Of a stretch of 64,000 bases of DNA, positions 33,441 through 51,055 are shown piece by piece. Position numbers and translations under genes: made by a program. Position 1 is the first letter of the stretch, and every line of letters begins with the position of its first letter. Below the pieces are notes generated by a model. That model had not been told where the DNA came from. It worked only from the letters and a program-made list of their open reading frames with translations, and made no database searches. The DNA comes from Rutidosis leptorrhynchoides (Eukaryota > Streptophyta > Magnoliopsida > Asterales > Asteraceae): contig NC_092335.1 in assembly GCF_046630445.1 (NCBI RefSeq), positions 1,796,001 through 1,860,000 on the forward strand, written 5' to 3'.

Positions 33441-34760
33441 CGTTCTACGTATCGTTCTACATCAATTATCTTCGTTCTTCATGCCGATTATGTAATCTCT
33501 AATGTTTTAGAGATTATGTATTCTAGTTCTAACGGTAAATCAAATGAGATTAATATTATATTAACTCATTAAAACCATGATTACATCTGAAGAAAATATA
33601 TATGTAAGTATATTTTCATAAAGATTGTAATTAAAAAAAAAATTCTTTCGTACAAACTGTTAATGGTGAAAATATTTTAACGGGTAGGTACTACCCGAGG
33701 AATAATTAAATTTCACATTAATAAGTTACACTGTACATTCTTTGAATCTGATTCAACAGTCATTTACTATCCTACTTACATCCACAAGATATACGAATCC
33801 GTTCACCACATAATAGCCATTTTCATTCAATTTCATATTTGAATTTTGACCTATCAGAATCCAACAAGTGGCATAATGAAGAAAATATTGGACAAAATAA
33901 AATTTGTTAGAAACAAACAAATTAACTATGAGAAAAATTTTGTTAAGAATCCACGCTAACTGTTCCTAGCTAACTGTTCCTAGCTAACTGATTACATTTT
34001 ATTTATCGCAATTTATTTATCGCAATATATGTTCTCGCAATTTTATTTATCGTCATTTAATTTCTGTTATTTATTTTACGCACTTTAAATATCGGGACAC
34101 GTATACAAGGTTTTGACATATCATATCGACGCATATATATATATTATTTGGAATAACCATAGACACTCTATATGAAGTAATGCTTGAGTTAGCTATACAG
34201 GGTTGAGGTTGATTCTATAATAATATATATACTTTGAGTTGTGATCGAGTCTGAGACATGTACACGGGTCACGATGAATATTAATTAATTCGAATATTAT
34301 ATATTAAACTATATATAAATTATTGGACTGTTAACTGTGGACTATCGACTGTGGACTAATAACATTGGACAATTAAAATAAATTAAAATATTGATTATAA
34401 CATATGAAACTAAACATTTCTTCAAGTTTGCCACTTGATTTCATCATAAACCTTATTTGTATCTTGACAATTACAATCTTCGTTCAAACCTTTCATGATT
34501 CTTGAAAACACCTCAATCGAGAGGATGAACCAACCGCACTTCATCTACAGAAGAAAAGATTGATGCATATAGCCATGCATCTGAAAACTTCCAGAACCTA
34601 AGTAGCAGATTAACACATATCCGTGATTCATTGGCATTGTTATTACCGAAAATAACTTTGCAATCCCTTTCCAAAGTAGCCAATTTTGTCACAGCTCCAG
34701 CAAGTCAACTTCGACTTTTCAGCCGGATTAGCCTTATTATAACCTTGATATATATGTTGT

Positions 34761-37378
34761 CTTTTTTAGGTTGTGGTGGTAGGGGTTTGTTCAAGTTATT
34801 TGGAACCCAACATGATATTCCACCAACTGGTTTAAGATATGTACTGTATGTCCCAATATACATATCTTTTCTGAACCATGCTGGAATATAATCTTCTGGA
34901 GACTTACCCATAGCAAAAATAGCTGAACAAGCATGGGGACATGGTAAACCAGATAATTGCCACATCCTACAACTACAAGTTCTCATTTTTCCATCAACTT
35001 TAAAAGCTTCAGACTTGTGCCTCACTTCAAATTCATAACCACCTGAAAAATGTGTAGTCCAGAAGCTACAAATAAGACAATATCAGTCAAAACTAGTCAA
35101 AATTAGTCAAAATTAGTAATCTTAATCAAAATAAATAAAATAATTTGTGTGTTTACCTGTGATGATCTTTATTAATTTCAAGTCTTCTCATAATATTTGG
35201 GGCTATATCACCAACCCATTCCTGACCAAGTCTTCTCATTACATTCATTCTTTCCATCACAATAACCCTAATTGATTCTAACATTGTTATTATGGACTTA
35301 TGTCTACATGTTAGGATCACAGAGTTAAAACATTCACTAAAACCATTTTCTACTGCTTCACACCCTCTGTTTGTTTCAAAGAAAGCACTTGACCAACTTT
35401 TTGGATTTCTTTCAATTAAGTAAGTAGCTGCATTTTGGTTAGCAGCCCCATTTCTATCCATTATTGTATCAAACAAAACAGGATATGAAGCTTTTGATGC
35501 TGCCCAGAAAAGATTCCTAAATTCAACACAACTATACTTTTTCCTAAAATTTTCATAAATGTGCCGAGCACATTGTCTATGCTCAGCATAAGGCATTACA
35601 TCTTTCACTGCTTCTATTAACCCTTTATGTTGATCAGACATAAGGGTTATTCTAACACCACCATTAATTTCCAAATCACCTGCTAGAAGCTTAAAGAACC
35701 ATGTCCAGTTATCTTTGTTTTCCACACTCACAACAGCCCAAGCAATAGGGTAAATATGGTTATTTCCATATCTTCCAATTGCAGTCAACAACTCTCATTG
35801 ATTAGGTTTTTTCAAAAAACAACCATCTAAAGCTATTATCCTCCTACAACCTCTCTTCCAACCTTCTTTCAGTCCATTCAAACACACATAGAACCTATCA
35901 AAATATACATTTCCATCAGGGTTTTGAGTTACTCCAATTTTAACTGTTGATCCTGGGTTGCTGGTTAACAATTCATCACCATAAGACCTTAACAGGGCAT
36001 AATGTTGTTGTATGGACTTATCATACTCAGATAATGCCCATGTCTTTGCCTTACTACACTGATTGGGGGTAACTGAGCATTTATACTTTTTAAGAACCAA
36101 ATCAGCAATGTCCACTAATCTAATATTTGGATTTGCCTTAATTTTGTCACCAAACTCTTTCCCTATCCACTTGTAATTTATTAAGCTTCCAAACCTAAAA
36201 CTTCTAACACAAGTATGTTCATCAACTAAGGATACAACCTGGAATGAATCTTCAGTTTTCATCTTTCTACCAAAGCACCTCCAAGAACATTTTGGTTCAT
36301 CACCCTTACCCACACTAGGATACCTGTTGTACTTCCTTTTTTTACCTATTTATCAGTTATAATAAAAGACAATTAATATGTATACACATAAGATAATTAC
36401 ATGAATACAATACAGTAAAAACATAGAGTACCTGCATCTGGATTTTTCAATCTAGGTGGTCTTTGGCCACACTTTGCAATGACTTCCTTTTCACTACTCC
36501 TATGGTACCATAATGAGAAACCATTTGCTAGGGCATAATACGTTAAACAATCCATAAACTGTTTTGCATTAACATACTTCTCACTCAATATTGGTTTCTT
36601 CATTCTCCAATTGGTTTTGTCATCATGGATTGGAAAGTTTTCAACTGCTACAATAGCTTTAAAAGGATCACTAACTTGTTCATCACCATTTAACTTCCTC
36701 AAAAGTTCATCCATAAACTCCTCATGCTCATCCACTACATTTATCATACAATTTTCATTTTTAACATTATTTGATCTTGCTTGGACACCTAACTTTGGCT
36801 TAGGTTGTGGTTTTGGCATTTGCCTTCAAAGTTCTAAGTTCCTTTAACTCTTCCTCACATTCTGATAAGTGATCTATGGAAGGAGTATCACTATCAATAT
36901 CACTTCCAGGATCACTGTCAGTATTAACTATATCTTCATGCTCTTGAGGTTCTTCAGGTTCTTGAGGTTCTTGAGGTTCTTCAGGTTCTTGAGTTTTGTT
37001 TTGTTCTAATAACAGTAGATCCATGTAAGAAAACTCATCATCAGCAGCTTCCTGTTTGCTTACATACTCACTTAAGTCGTCATTGTAATGATCAACATAT
37101 ACATCTATTTTACCATAACACCAAGCAAGATCATACAACACATTCAAGTTATCATCGTTATGTAACGGCATTAAACCATTTTTCAGTGTTGTATCTGGGC
37201 AAACATAATACAAATTGTTGAATGGCCTACCGATTTCCTTTTTCAAAAACTCAGAGAACTCTTCAAATTCAATTCTATCAATGAAGATGGGTAAAACACT
37301 GCCATTCTCGTACCTAATTGGGTTGAAGACAAAAGAACCATCATGGTGTATTTCAAAATCAAAACCCCTTCCAGCCAT
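34761..37378 (-). pseudogene. MULE-type (Mutator-like) transposase gene, broken and 3'-truncated
   Basis: Three exons on the minus strand: 37,378-36,432, 36,345-35,157 and 35,065 to about 34,761, with GT-AG introns of 86 and 91 bp that join in frame. The N-terminal part (MAGRGFDFEIHHDG) resembles the N-terminal domain of plant MULE proteins, followed by an acidic PQEPEEPQE linker. The MULE DNA-binding-like block follows (GKGDEPKC, DEHTCVRSF), then the transposase core (RRIIALDGCFLKK, LMSDQHKGLIEAV, HRQCARHIYENF), then a SWIM zinc finger (CSCRMWQLSGLPCPHAC). There is a frame change near 36,800-36,820 and an in-frame TGA at 35,792-35,794, where relatives have Gly. The C-terminus is lost at the junction with element D. 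No terminal inverted repeats were identified. It could be a transposon copy or a once-domesticated host gene. Confidence 0.85.
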
Positions 37379-38190
37379 CCTACAATATTATTTTGAGATT
37401 AGCATCAAAAAACCCTAATTTTTTAAATTAAAAAAAAAACTAAAATTATAATTTTAGGGTAAATACAACTTCAAATCATGCAATAAACGTAATACTTACC
37501 TTCTGAACAGGTGATGATACAACAATCGACTCAATCTTAGGTTGAATTTTGCATAGAATTTTGATCGGTGGTGATGGTGAAAAGGGATTTTTTTGAAGGC
37601 ATACAATAGAAGAGTTGAAAGTAGGATGCATACAACAGGATAAGTGGTAAAGTTCAATGCATTTTTAATCAATTTTCCCTAGAAAATAACCCATAAATTA
37701 TATAGGACATCACTAAGTTTAAATATATGACCCCATATATTTTTCAAATAAATAGTTTTTTCTTTAAATTGTATAGGATACGACTAGATTATACTACTCG
37801 GATTCCATATATTTTCCGAATTTATAATTTTATTGAAAGTAAACTATCAAAAGAGCATTTAATATAGCTAATGCTGGAAAAAATTTGAAACACCATTGAA
37901 TTATAATTCTGGAATTGATTCTTTTCTAAGGGTATATCTGAAAGTAGCATAATCATGGTGAATGTATAAATTTGGATGGTCTTCCTGTGAAGTTAGATTC
38001 TGTAAGAATGGAGTAATAAATTGTACATTTACATATGTTTTGACCCAATCAATTTTTTAATTGGGTATGACTATTTTGTGCCCTAAAGATGCAAGATAGA
38101 ATTGATTAAATACACTCAATATTTTTATATATAACTCAAATTTCATTTATTAAACTCATTTTATTTCCATTTATATATTATTATTAATTA
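37379..38190. other. Gene-free stretch upstream of the MULE gene
   Basis: AT-rich DNA. The first 250 bp would be the 5' leader and promoter side of the MULE gene (an AAACCCTAA telo-box-like motif lies near 37,410). I see no frame, inverted repeat or RNA gene in the rest. Confidence 0.5.
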
Positions 38191-38859
38191 TAGGGATGGC
38201 AAAATGACCGGTACCTGATGGAGAAACCCGAAACCCGTTATAATTGGGCCGGGTCTGACCCGAGTCCATCGGGTCATGGGCCGGGTATGGGGATGGTTAA
38301 AAAAAATTTCCAGGTTTGGGTTCGGGTATGGTTTTGGATACAAACATGTTTACCCGACCCGTATACCCGACCCGCATACCCGTATACCCGGCCCGAGGAA
38401 TTTTAATAATAATTTTTATGTAAAATTTTAGTATTAGTATTATATTGTCAATGTATGAAAGATTTCTCTTATTTGTTTTGAAAACGAGTATAATTTTATT
38501 CAATATAATCATATACAACAAGTTTTCGAGATGTGATATTTTATATACTTTGTGTATTTGTGTATTTTAAAAACTTTTCAATCAACTTTTTGTATGTGAT
38601 ATTTAATACGGAGTAATACTTTAAACATGAAATAGTTAAGTTATATTTTGATATTTTGATTTGGTAACTTACTGAAAAATAAATGCAGAGTGACTAACCT
38701 GGTATACCCGTTTACCTATGGGGAAACCCGAAACCCGATAGTATGTAAGTAAATGGGGACCCGACGGGTTTCGGGCTGGGTTTGGGGCGGGGTTTCTTAA
38801 TCGGGTTCGGGTCCGGGATTACCTAAACCCGACCCAAACCCGACCCGATGCCATCCCTA
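38191..38859. mobile_element. hAT-type non-autonomous element (MITE)
   Basis: 669-bp element with perfect 11-bp terminal inverted repeats TAGGGATGGCA and a perfect 8-bp target duplication ATTAATTA (38,183-38,190 and 38,860-38,867), the size expected for hAT transposons. Subterminal regions are unusually GC-rich and full of CCCGACCCG / CGGGTTCGGG motifs in opposite orientations, while the middle is AT-rich. No transposase frame. Confidence 0.92.
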
Positions 38860-39006
38860 ATTAATTAGAATTCACATTAATTTTGAAAAATTATATTTCA
38901 TTTAATGTGTTTATGCATTTTTAGTCGAACTCTTTTTAATAACGTCATATAGATAAATTGTGCCCACCCTATATTCAATCCTAGATATGCCCGCTGCTCA
39001 TCGTCA

Positions 39007-43983
<4,977 letters not shown>

Positions 43984-44538
43984 TGCTGCATATTTTACTC
44001 CGTACTATAAAGTATATATTTGAGTCTTTCATAGTCAAACATACCTAAGTGCTGTCTTTTGTGCTCCGATGTATAATTATAGTTGCGTTAAAAACTCTCA
44101 ACTGCTTTTCTTTTTTCTTCTTTTAAGGAAATAATGGAAATTTATATAGTGGTCAGCCGCTATGCTGATTCTTACAAGCTTAATAGTCCAGATAAATACA
44201 ACACAAACTGCTGTGCCACTCGCTAACCTTCCCTTAAAATATATAGATAGACTAGCTGAGTTATGACTATAATATATATTCTCATCTGAAGGAAACAATG
44301 TTTATTATATATGTCAAAATTTTCTACACATTAAACTGATAAGAAAATCTGCAACTCTCTAAGCAACCAACCAAAACTAAAGTTGAAACCATGGCCAGAA
44401 GATGAAAAAAAAAAAAAAAAAACACATTTTTTTCTTCTATATAGATGGACAACAAACAGAACAAAACAAATTTATGACAAAGCCATAAGTAAAATGGTGT
44501 ATTTACAAAAAAGTATGAAGTTAAGGAGAGTACATCAA

Positions 44539-44703
44539 AAAGGGTAAAACCGACCCTCTGACGGCCCCACACCGACTGATCCCACGGCCAACATGTGAGA
44601 GGAAATCACGTAACTTACTTAAAGGGACATGGGGCAGGGATTGAACCATGACCACTGCTTTATGCTGCATGTCCCCCAACCACTAAGCTACCATCGTAGG
44701 GAC
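44539..44703 (-). mobile_element. tRNA-derived SINE
   Basis: 165-bp element flanked by perfect 16-bp duplications AAGGAGAGTACATCAA (44,523-44,538 and 44,704-44,719). On the minus strand it starts TCCCTACGATGG and has an A box TAGCTTAGTGG (44,690-44,680) and, about 33 nt on, a B box GGTTCAATCCC (44,647-44,637). It ends GGTTTTACCCTTT. The T-rich end recalls Au-type plant SINEs. It looks complete. Confidence 0.92.
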
Positions 44704-44719
44704 AAGGAGAGTACATCAA

Positions 44720-45416
44720 TGTGACCCACCGTCATGCAGGGCCGGACCCGGGGTGGGGCTGGAGGTGCAACCGCGCCTGGGCATCATGAAAGAGAGGACA
44801 TCATGTGTTCAATGGTTGTTCTTAAGTTTTTACAGATTTGAGATGTGTAAGTGTGTGAAAATCGAGTTTTGAACAATTTAATTATGTTATATGATACTTA
44901 TACTTATATATATAGTATGTATAGATGGTTAATTTTTGTTTCTTGGCGCAATCTTAAAAGCTTCATTTAGGTTTTATGGGGTTAGAATGTTGCAGAGAAT
45001 TTTGGTGAAAATTTGGGGAAGGTGATTCTCTGACACGATCAATTAACTTTTTTGCTACTTACCCCTTCACTATTATACTAACTTACATATTAACCCTTCT
45101 CTTTAGATTTTATTATTTAAAACTTTTTTATTAATACTCCATTATTGTAATTATATATGAGTAGTACTGTATGTGAGTATATTAAGGAATTAAAGAACAT
45201 TTTTGTACTTGTAATACAAAATAAGATAGGACCATATAATGTACTCATATGTTATTTACGGCCTGTTTACTAATGTCTTATTGGGCTGTGTTGAATGGCC
45301 TTCTTATTCGGTCATCTATATGGTTGTTTACTTAGGCCTTACTCATTCACCAAATCCATATGGAGGCATTAATCGGTCACTGGAAAAACAACTGTCCTCC
45401 CCATAATTACATGAAA
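44720..45416. other. Gene-free stretch between the SINE and the Helitron
   Basis: A short GC-rich patch at about 44,738-44,785 (GCAGGGCCGGACCCGGGG) sits in otherwise AT-rich DNA. No frame or RNA gene seen. Confidence 0.4.
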
Positions 45417-48400
45417 CTAGTAAAGAGACCCGTGGAATCACGGGATTTTAAAGAAATTTTTTTTGAATGATATGTTATAGTTAACGATTATTATTGCACC
45501 AAAATTTGGATCTTATATAAGCAACATGTTGAAAAATAGGATAATTCATCAAGTTAAATAAAATAGATAACAACAATATTTTACCGAATACTCAGAACAA
45601 CCATAATCAAAACTACAATTTAAAAGCAGTCTTAAAATACAAAACCTTAACAAACGAAAGGAAAACCGTCTTAAGCATTGATTACTTTCCAAAATCATCA
45701 AATCTTCTTCTTTGTAGTTGCAAGATCATTACTTCTCAGGTTCACCCATTAGTCACTTATACTTGGATTTCGAAAACATACAGATGTGTCTATTATTTTG
45801 AAGAACTCTTTTAATCCACAAATTTCTTCTCGTAGTATTTCGGCAATCACCTTCACAACTCATAGCATATATAAATATGTGTAATAACTCATAGCATATA
45901 TAAAATCCCCAGTCACATTTTAGAGTTTTGAATGTTCATAAGATTAAGGTAAAAGGTAAACTTAAAATATTTAAAATCAAAATCTATTGGGACTGAAAAA
46001 CTATTTTATAGCTTTAGTTACTTCATTAACCACTACAATATCATTAAACTTGCATTTAAAAATAGCAAGAAAAACTAAATAAAATAGCAAATGTATATTC
46101 ATATTATTATGGGTCAGTGACATAAAAATAAATATAAAATATAATTGAAATTACTTGTATGGTTTATCATGGTGAAGAAAACAATATGTATCAGTTCTTC
46201 ATTAAAGGACTGAAAATGCTCTTCCAAATCAAAATCGAAAAGCTCTTCCTTATCGTTTCCTTGATAAAACTACTCAAGCTGCACATAAAGTAAGTATCGA
46301 AATTTCTCCTGTAATTTCCTTATGCTCATTAATATATGCCAATTCATTTACATAATACAAAAAGGAAAAGCCATCAAGGTATAAATTATCCACAATAATA
46401 GCGTGGCATTTCAAGGCATCACACCTTGGTTATCTTTTAACTTTTAAAACCTAGATTCATACTATCATAATGTAAACCAAATTTTTTTATTATACCTGAC
46501 TTTACGTGTTAGATGATTAAGCAGCTACTCAAATTTAGTGGTTTGATGCTCCATTATCTAATACAAACACTTGTATTGGTAAAAAATAATATATTCAATC
46601 ATGTAAAAGCAGATTCTTTTTAAGAAAGTTCATGTTTTACTACTTATTGATATTGAAACATCACTCCTTATCATAACCTCCTTTCTTCTAGCATTCATAT
46701 TATAGATGGTATAGAAATCCAAGTAGGTAAAGAACAAAACTTTAAGTTGAGTTTCACATGTGACCCATTTGAACCTCTGCACTAAAAATGTTTACCAACC
46801 TGTCCAGTTTCTTAACATATGAGAAAATGGAGAGCAGTTCCATCAATGGCAAGTTCTGACAGTTCCATCAACAACTAATTAGAATTGACAATTTCAATCA
46901 AGAGCACCTTAATATCACAATTCAACACACAACACACATTAGTGAATCTGCAATTATTTCAAACAAAAAAATTTCAGTACAACACACTAATTTTAAAATA
47001 TCATTTCCATGTAATAACTATAACTATAACTATAGCAATGATTAGGTAAAGAAAAGAACATAATATATAGTTATATACATTAGGTACATAATATAACAAT
47101 CGTGAGATACCTTTTTCACAAATATTATTGTATTCTTTTGCTTGATTATCGCAAACCACATGTTTCATACGGACAACTTACACGTTCTTATATTCATTCT
47201 CATTTGTGTCATTTCATCAAACACCTGGTGTGCACAATGAATATGCGTTTTTTTTTTGTTTTGCCTGTTTTACAAAGCCTTTACATTCTTGGTATTTCTA
47301 GTGCACAAAAGAACATTACACAAGCAATGATACACATAATTTCCTATATAGTTAAAACAACTATTATTCAGCAACAATAACAACTATTTGTTCAACTGAA
47401 ACAAAAAATGCGAAGATTCGAAAGTAATTTAAACAAACTTACGTAATTTAATAAAGACATACCTTCAAGAGTTGTTTAAGGACGGTCGTCAAATATGCCT
47501 GGAAAATAAACAGAACAATAAGATTATCAGATTAAAAAAGAAAAAAAGAAAAAAAAAATGATCGAAGAAGGTGCGCAAAAGATTAAAAGAAGATTATTAC
47601 TTGATACTTTCTGCTATAATTTGACCTTTAATATTACCTCCAAAAATGAAATTTTTGATGTCAAAGACCAGAAGCTACCCGAAAATTTTCATTGGAAGGA
47701 TACGACATAATCATGTATCTATTAAAATATAGATAAATTAAACATCTCAAATTACGGAGTATAAATCGAAAACGAAAATTTAATCAACACACAAAATCAG
47801 GTTGTAATTGAAAAAAACCCTAACACACAAAATCAGGTTGTAATTGAAAAAAAAAAAGTTCAAGAAGAAGACTATAACCTGCTGATGAAGCCAGAAGATG
47901 ATGAAAAGATGCATAATTTCTTGAAGATCAACGGACTAATATAATCGATTGGCAGCCGCGATGGTGGAGATGGTGGCGGCTATAGATTGTAGCAGATAGA
48001 GTTCATCATCTTCTGGCTGATTTGTGAAGAGTGATTAAGAATTGTTTTTTGTTTTTGTGGATTTGTGAAGAGTAATGGATAGGATTGAAATGGGTCCGGA
48101 GGAGTAATTGAGAAATCTTAGAAGAAGAGTGCTCTGCAATTTTGAGAGGCTCAAAAAATTGAGCGGTGTTTTACTCATTTTTATTTCACACACTTCTATT
48201 TAGTTTTTTAAATTTGAAATTTGAATGTATTATATACCTATACCTATTTCAGTATTTTCAATTAGATTAGTTTAATAATTTATAATGTTTTGATTTAATT
48301 GTAAAATAAAATGCTTTATGACATCAACATCATGGTCTAAGAATATTTTTTATTTTAAAGAAGAAAAAAATGCTATTTATGACATCATTTTTTTAGACTA

Positions 48401-48418
48401 ATATAAGATTAGATTAGA
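45417..48418 (-). mobile_element. Putative non-autonomous Helitron
   Basis: On the minus strand the element would start TCTAATCTAATCTTATATTA (from 48,418) and end with a 16-nt hairpin CCCGTGATTCCACGGG (45,444-45,429), then 8 bases, then CTAG at 45,420-45,417. The 5' neighbour is A and the 3' neighbour is T, as expected for insertion between A and T without duplication. Length is 3.0 kb. No Rep/helicase frame is visible and the few open frames inside are short and unconvincing. The 3' end is strong; the 5' end rests on the TC dinucleotide and the A before it. Confidence 0.65.
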
Positions 48419-48662
48419 TACCCTTATACCCTCTTCACTACTCCATCCTTCATATTTTCAAAACAAATTAAAACTACTCAACTTTTTTCCATTCTTCATC
48501 TCAACAAATCATTAAACACATATGTCACCTTCAAGTTCACCGTATCTCCATCGTCGCCACCATCATTATATGAGAAACGTTTGTTTATTTCAGACTATGA
48601 ATTTGGGTTTTCTATTTTTAGAGGGTATAAGAATTCAAATAAATTAAGAATTCAAATAAATA
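48419..48662. other. Short gap between Helitron and LINE
   Basis: AT-rich DNA with no frame. It ends in a near-perfect 17-bp direct repeat (AAGAATTCAAATAAA twice, about 48,630-48,660) directly before the LINE. Confidence 0.4.
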
Positions 48663-48665
48663 TTT

Positions 48666-50606
48666 ATGTCACTTAAAGACTTTGGGCCCAAGCTCGTTCG
48701 TATCTTCAATGAATGGCTATTGTTGGAAGGAGCAGAAGAGATCATTATCAGCTCGTGGAATAAACCTGTAGCAGGCTCCAGGCCTGATTGTATCATGAGA
48801 AATAAACTGAAGAATGTTAAATTCGAGCTCAAAAAACATAGCTCCACATTACACAACCTGGAAGATCAAATACTCAAGCATTCAAAGGCAGCATCAGAAT
48901 GGGAATCCATAGCCGAAACAAGAACTCTAACAGAACAGAAGAGACTTTCATGGATCGAGGAAAAAAAGCAATGGATTGCGAAAGAGAAAATTCATACCAA
49001 TATGTGGAAACAAAAGTCACGTATTAAATGGTCCTTGGAAGGGGATGAAAATACTAAATTTTTTCACAACGCCGTCAAAAGAAGAGGTCGAAAAAATTAT
49101 ATAAGAGGTATCTCCATTGATGGATCTTGGTCTGAAGATCCGCAAATGATCAAGGATGAGGTTTATTGCTACTACTCCAGTATTTTCAAGGGTACTCCAT
49201 CAACCGAAGAGTGCCACATGGATCTTGATGTCGTGAGGATTTCAAATGAAGATAACTTGGTGCTCGAGGATAGGTTCAAGGAGGAAGAAATTTGGGAGGC
49301 AATAAAAAGTTGCGGTAGCTCCAAAGCACCAGGGCCGGATGGGTTTAATATGAAATTTTATAAGAAATATTGGTGGCTAATAAAAGACGACATTATGAGG
49401 GTGTTCGATTGGTTTTGGAGGAATATGGAGATATCTAAGGGATGTAATGTTTCGTTTATCACGTTGGTCCCTAAAAATAATAATCCCATCAGTTTGAGTG
49501 AATATAGACCAATAAGTCTCATTAGTAGTTTATACAAGGTGATGTCCAAAGTGCTCTCCAAAAGACTATCTTCTATAATTCATAAGGTGATTGGCATTGA
49601 ACAGAGTGCATTTTTAAAGGATAGATATATCTTAGACGGGGTCCTTATTGCTAATGAAATCATTGATGAGTTACAAAGGGAAAAGAGAAGGGGTTTTCTT
49701 TTCAAAGTTGATTTTGAAAAGGCGTTTGATTGTCTTAAATGGGATTTTATAGCGAAAACTATGGAAAGCATGGGTTTTGGCAAAAAATGGATTAAGTGGA
49801 TCATGGCTTGCTTATCCTCGGCATCCGTTTCGGTACTAGTAAACGGTTCTCCCACGCGTAAATTTTATCCGGAAAGAGGTGTTCGTCAGGGAGATCCAAT
49901 CTCACCTTTTCTATTCATCATCGCGGCTGAGGGATTAAATATCCTCACTCAACGGGCTGCTGAAAATGGTATTTTGAAAGGAATTGATGTTGGTCGCGAC
50001 AAGATATTGGTTTCTCATCTGCAATATGCCGATGACATGTTATTTTTTGGTGAGTGGAGCAGGAGAAACTTGGCAAATGTGAGGAATCTATTAAGTTGCT
50101 TTGAAGAATTATCGGGCCTTAAGGTTAATTTTGCGAAAAGTAAGCTAATCGGTAGTGGGACTTCCAAGGAAGAGACTCATTCGATGGCTGCTGGACTTAA
50201 TTGCTCATCAGGTTCTTTCCCTATAACTTATCTTGGAATACCATTAGGCATCAATATGAATAAAGCTAGCTCATGTATCTCGGTTATTGACAAATTTAAA
50301 AAACGTTTATCGGAAAAGTCTACCTCATTCGGTGGTCGGTTGACTCTTGTGAAATCGGTGCTTAGTAGTTTGCCATTGTACTTCTTTTCCTTGTTCCGAG
50401 CTCCTACAAGTGTGATCAAACTACTCGAATCCATAAGGTGCAATTTCTTTTGGGGCGGGACGGGTTCGGGGAGAAAAATTTCTTGGGTCAAATGGGAAAG
50501 GGTCCTTTTACCGTATGGGTCGGGGGGGTTTAAATATTGGTTCTCTCGCTTCAAAAAACTTAGCGCTATTAGGCAAGTGGTGGTGAAGGTTCAAATTGAA
50601 TCCTAA
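48666..50606 (+). pseudogene. LINE ORF2 fragment with RT domain (646 codons open)
   Basis: Starts in the linker after the missing endonuclease (DFGPKLVRIFNEW) and continues through IKWSLEGDENTKFFH into a full RT: SSKAPGPDGFNMKFYKK (about residues 216-232), EYRPISLISSLYKV, SAFLKDRYILDG, KVDFEKAFDCLKWDF, GVRQGDPISPFLF and the catalytic QYADDMLF with YADD at 50,025-50,036 (residues 454-457). The thumb motif TYLGIPLG follows. The frame shifts within or after the G run near 50,519-50,527. The WWRF stretch typical of plant LINEs then appears in another frame, with TGA in place of one Trp codon. RT catalytic residues are intact, but the protein lacks endonuclease and 3' continuity. Confidence 0.9.
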
Positions 50607-51055
50607 TTCCTTTTGGACCAAAGTCATCACTAGTATTTATGGGTTGGGTGGGGGGTTGGGCGATACCAATAATTTTTGGTTTCCTTGTGGAGGTTCTACG
50701 CGGAAAAACATCATTAAAGCAGGTTCCAAGATAGACTCGTTGAATATCGCTTTCTCTACTTCATTCGTAAGGGATATTGGTGATGGTAGCTCGGTCAAGT
50801 TTTTGAGGGGACATTTGGATAGGAAGCGTTAAAGAGTCGTTCAAAAGGTTATATGCTCTTGAATCGGTTAATGATATCAATGTACAAGATAGAGTTCATC
50901 AGATAGGAAACGAAGTAGTGTTTAACTGGCAGTGGAGCAGAATTTTGAGGGGTCGTGCAATTAATGATTGTGAAGATCTCTCCAAATTGATATAAGACTT
51001 TAGGTTTCAAGCAGGTTCACAAGACAAATGGAGGTGGAATCTGGGTATTGAGGGG

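Larger units (their letters stand above)
30896..34760 (+). mobile_element. Element D: pol-less LTR element of the A/C/F family, truncated on both sides
   Basis: Plus-strand relative of A and C. It has the right part of a 5' LTR (30,896-32,537), the primer-binding site (32,540-32,551), a broken gag-like frame (32,893-33,440), and internal sequence matching A and C until about 34,760. There it changes abruptly into a MULE transposase gene. The left part of its LTR is presumed to lie beyond B, off the window. It is a fossil with several breaks and no 3' LTR here. Being the host of B, which hosts A and C, it should be the oldest of the nest. Confidence 0.8.

Noticed and set aside
34631-34891. Plus-strand 86-codon frame across the D/MULE junction
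   Set aside because: Opposite-strand shadow of the MULE C-terminus joined to D sequence; no conserved feature.
44738-44790. GC-rich GCAGGGCCGGACCCGGGG patch resembling the end of some hAT MITEs
   Set aside because: No matching inverted end or 8-bp duplication found within the next kilobase or so.
47102-47380. 92-codon frame inside the Helitron
   Set aside because: No recognisable motif, AT-driven composition and no conserved partner in the window.
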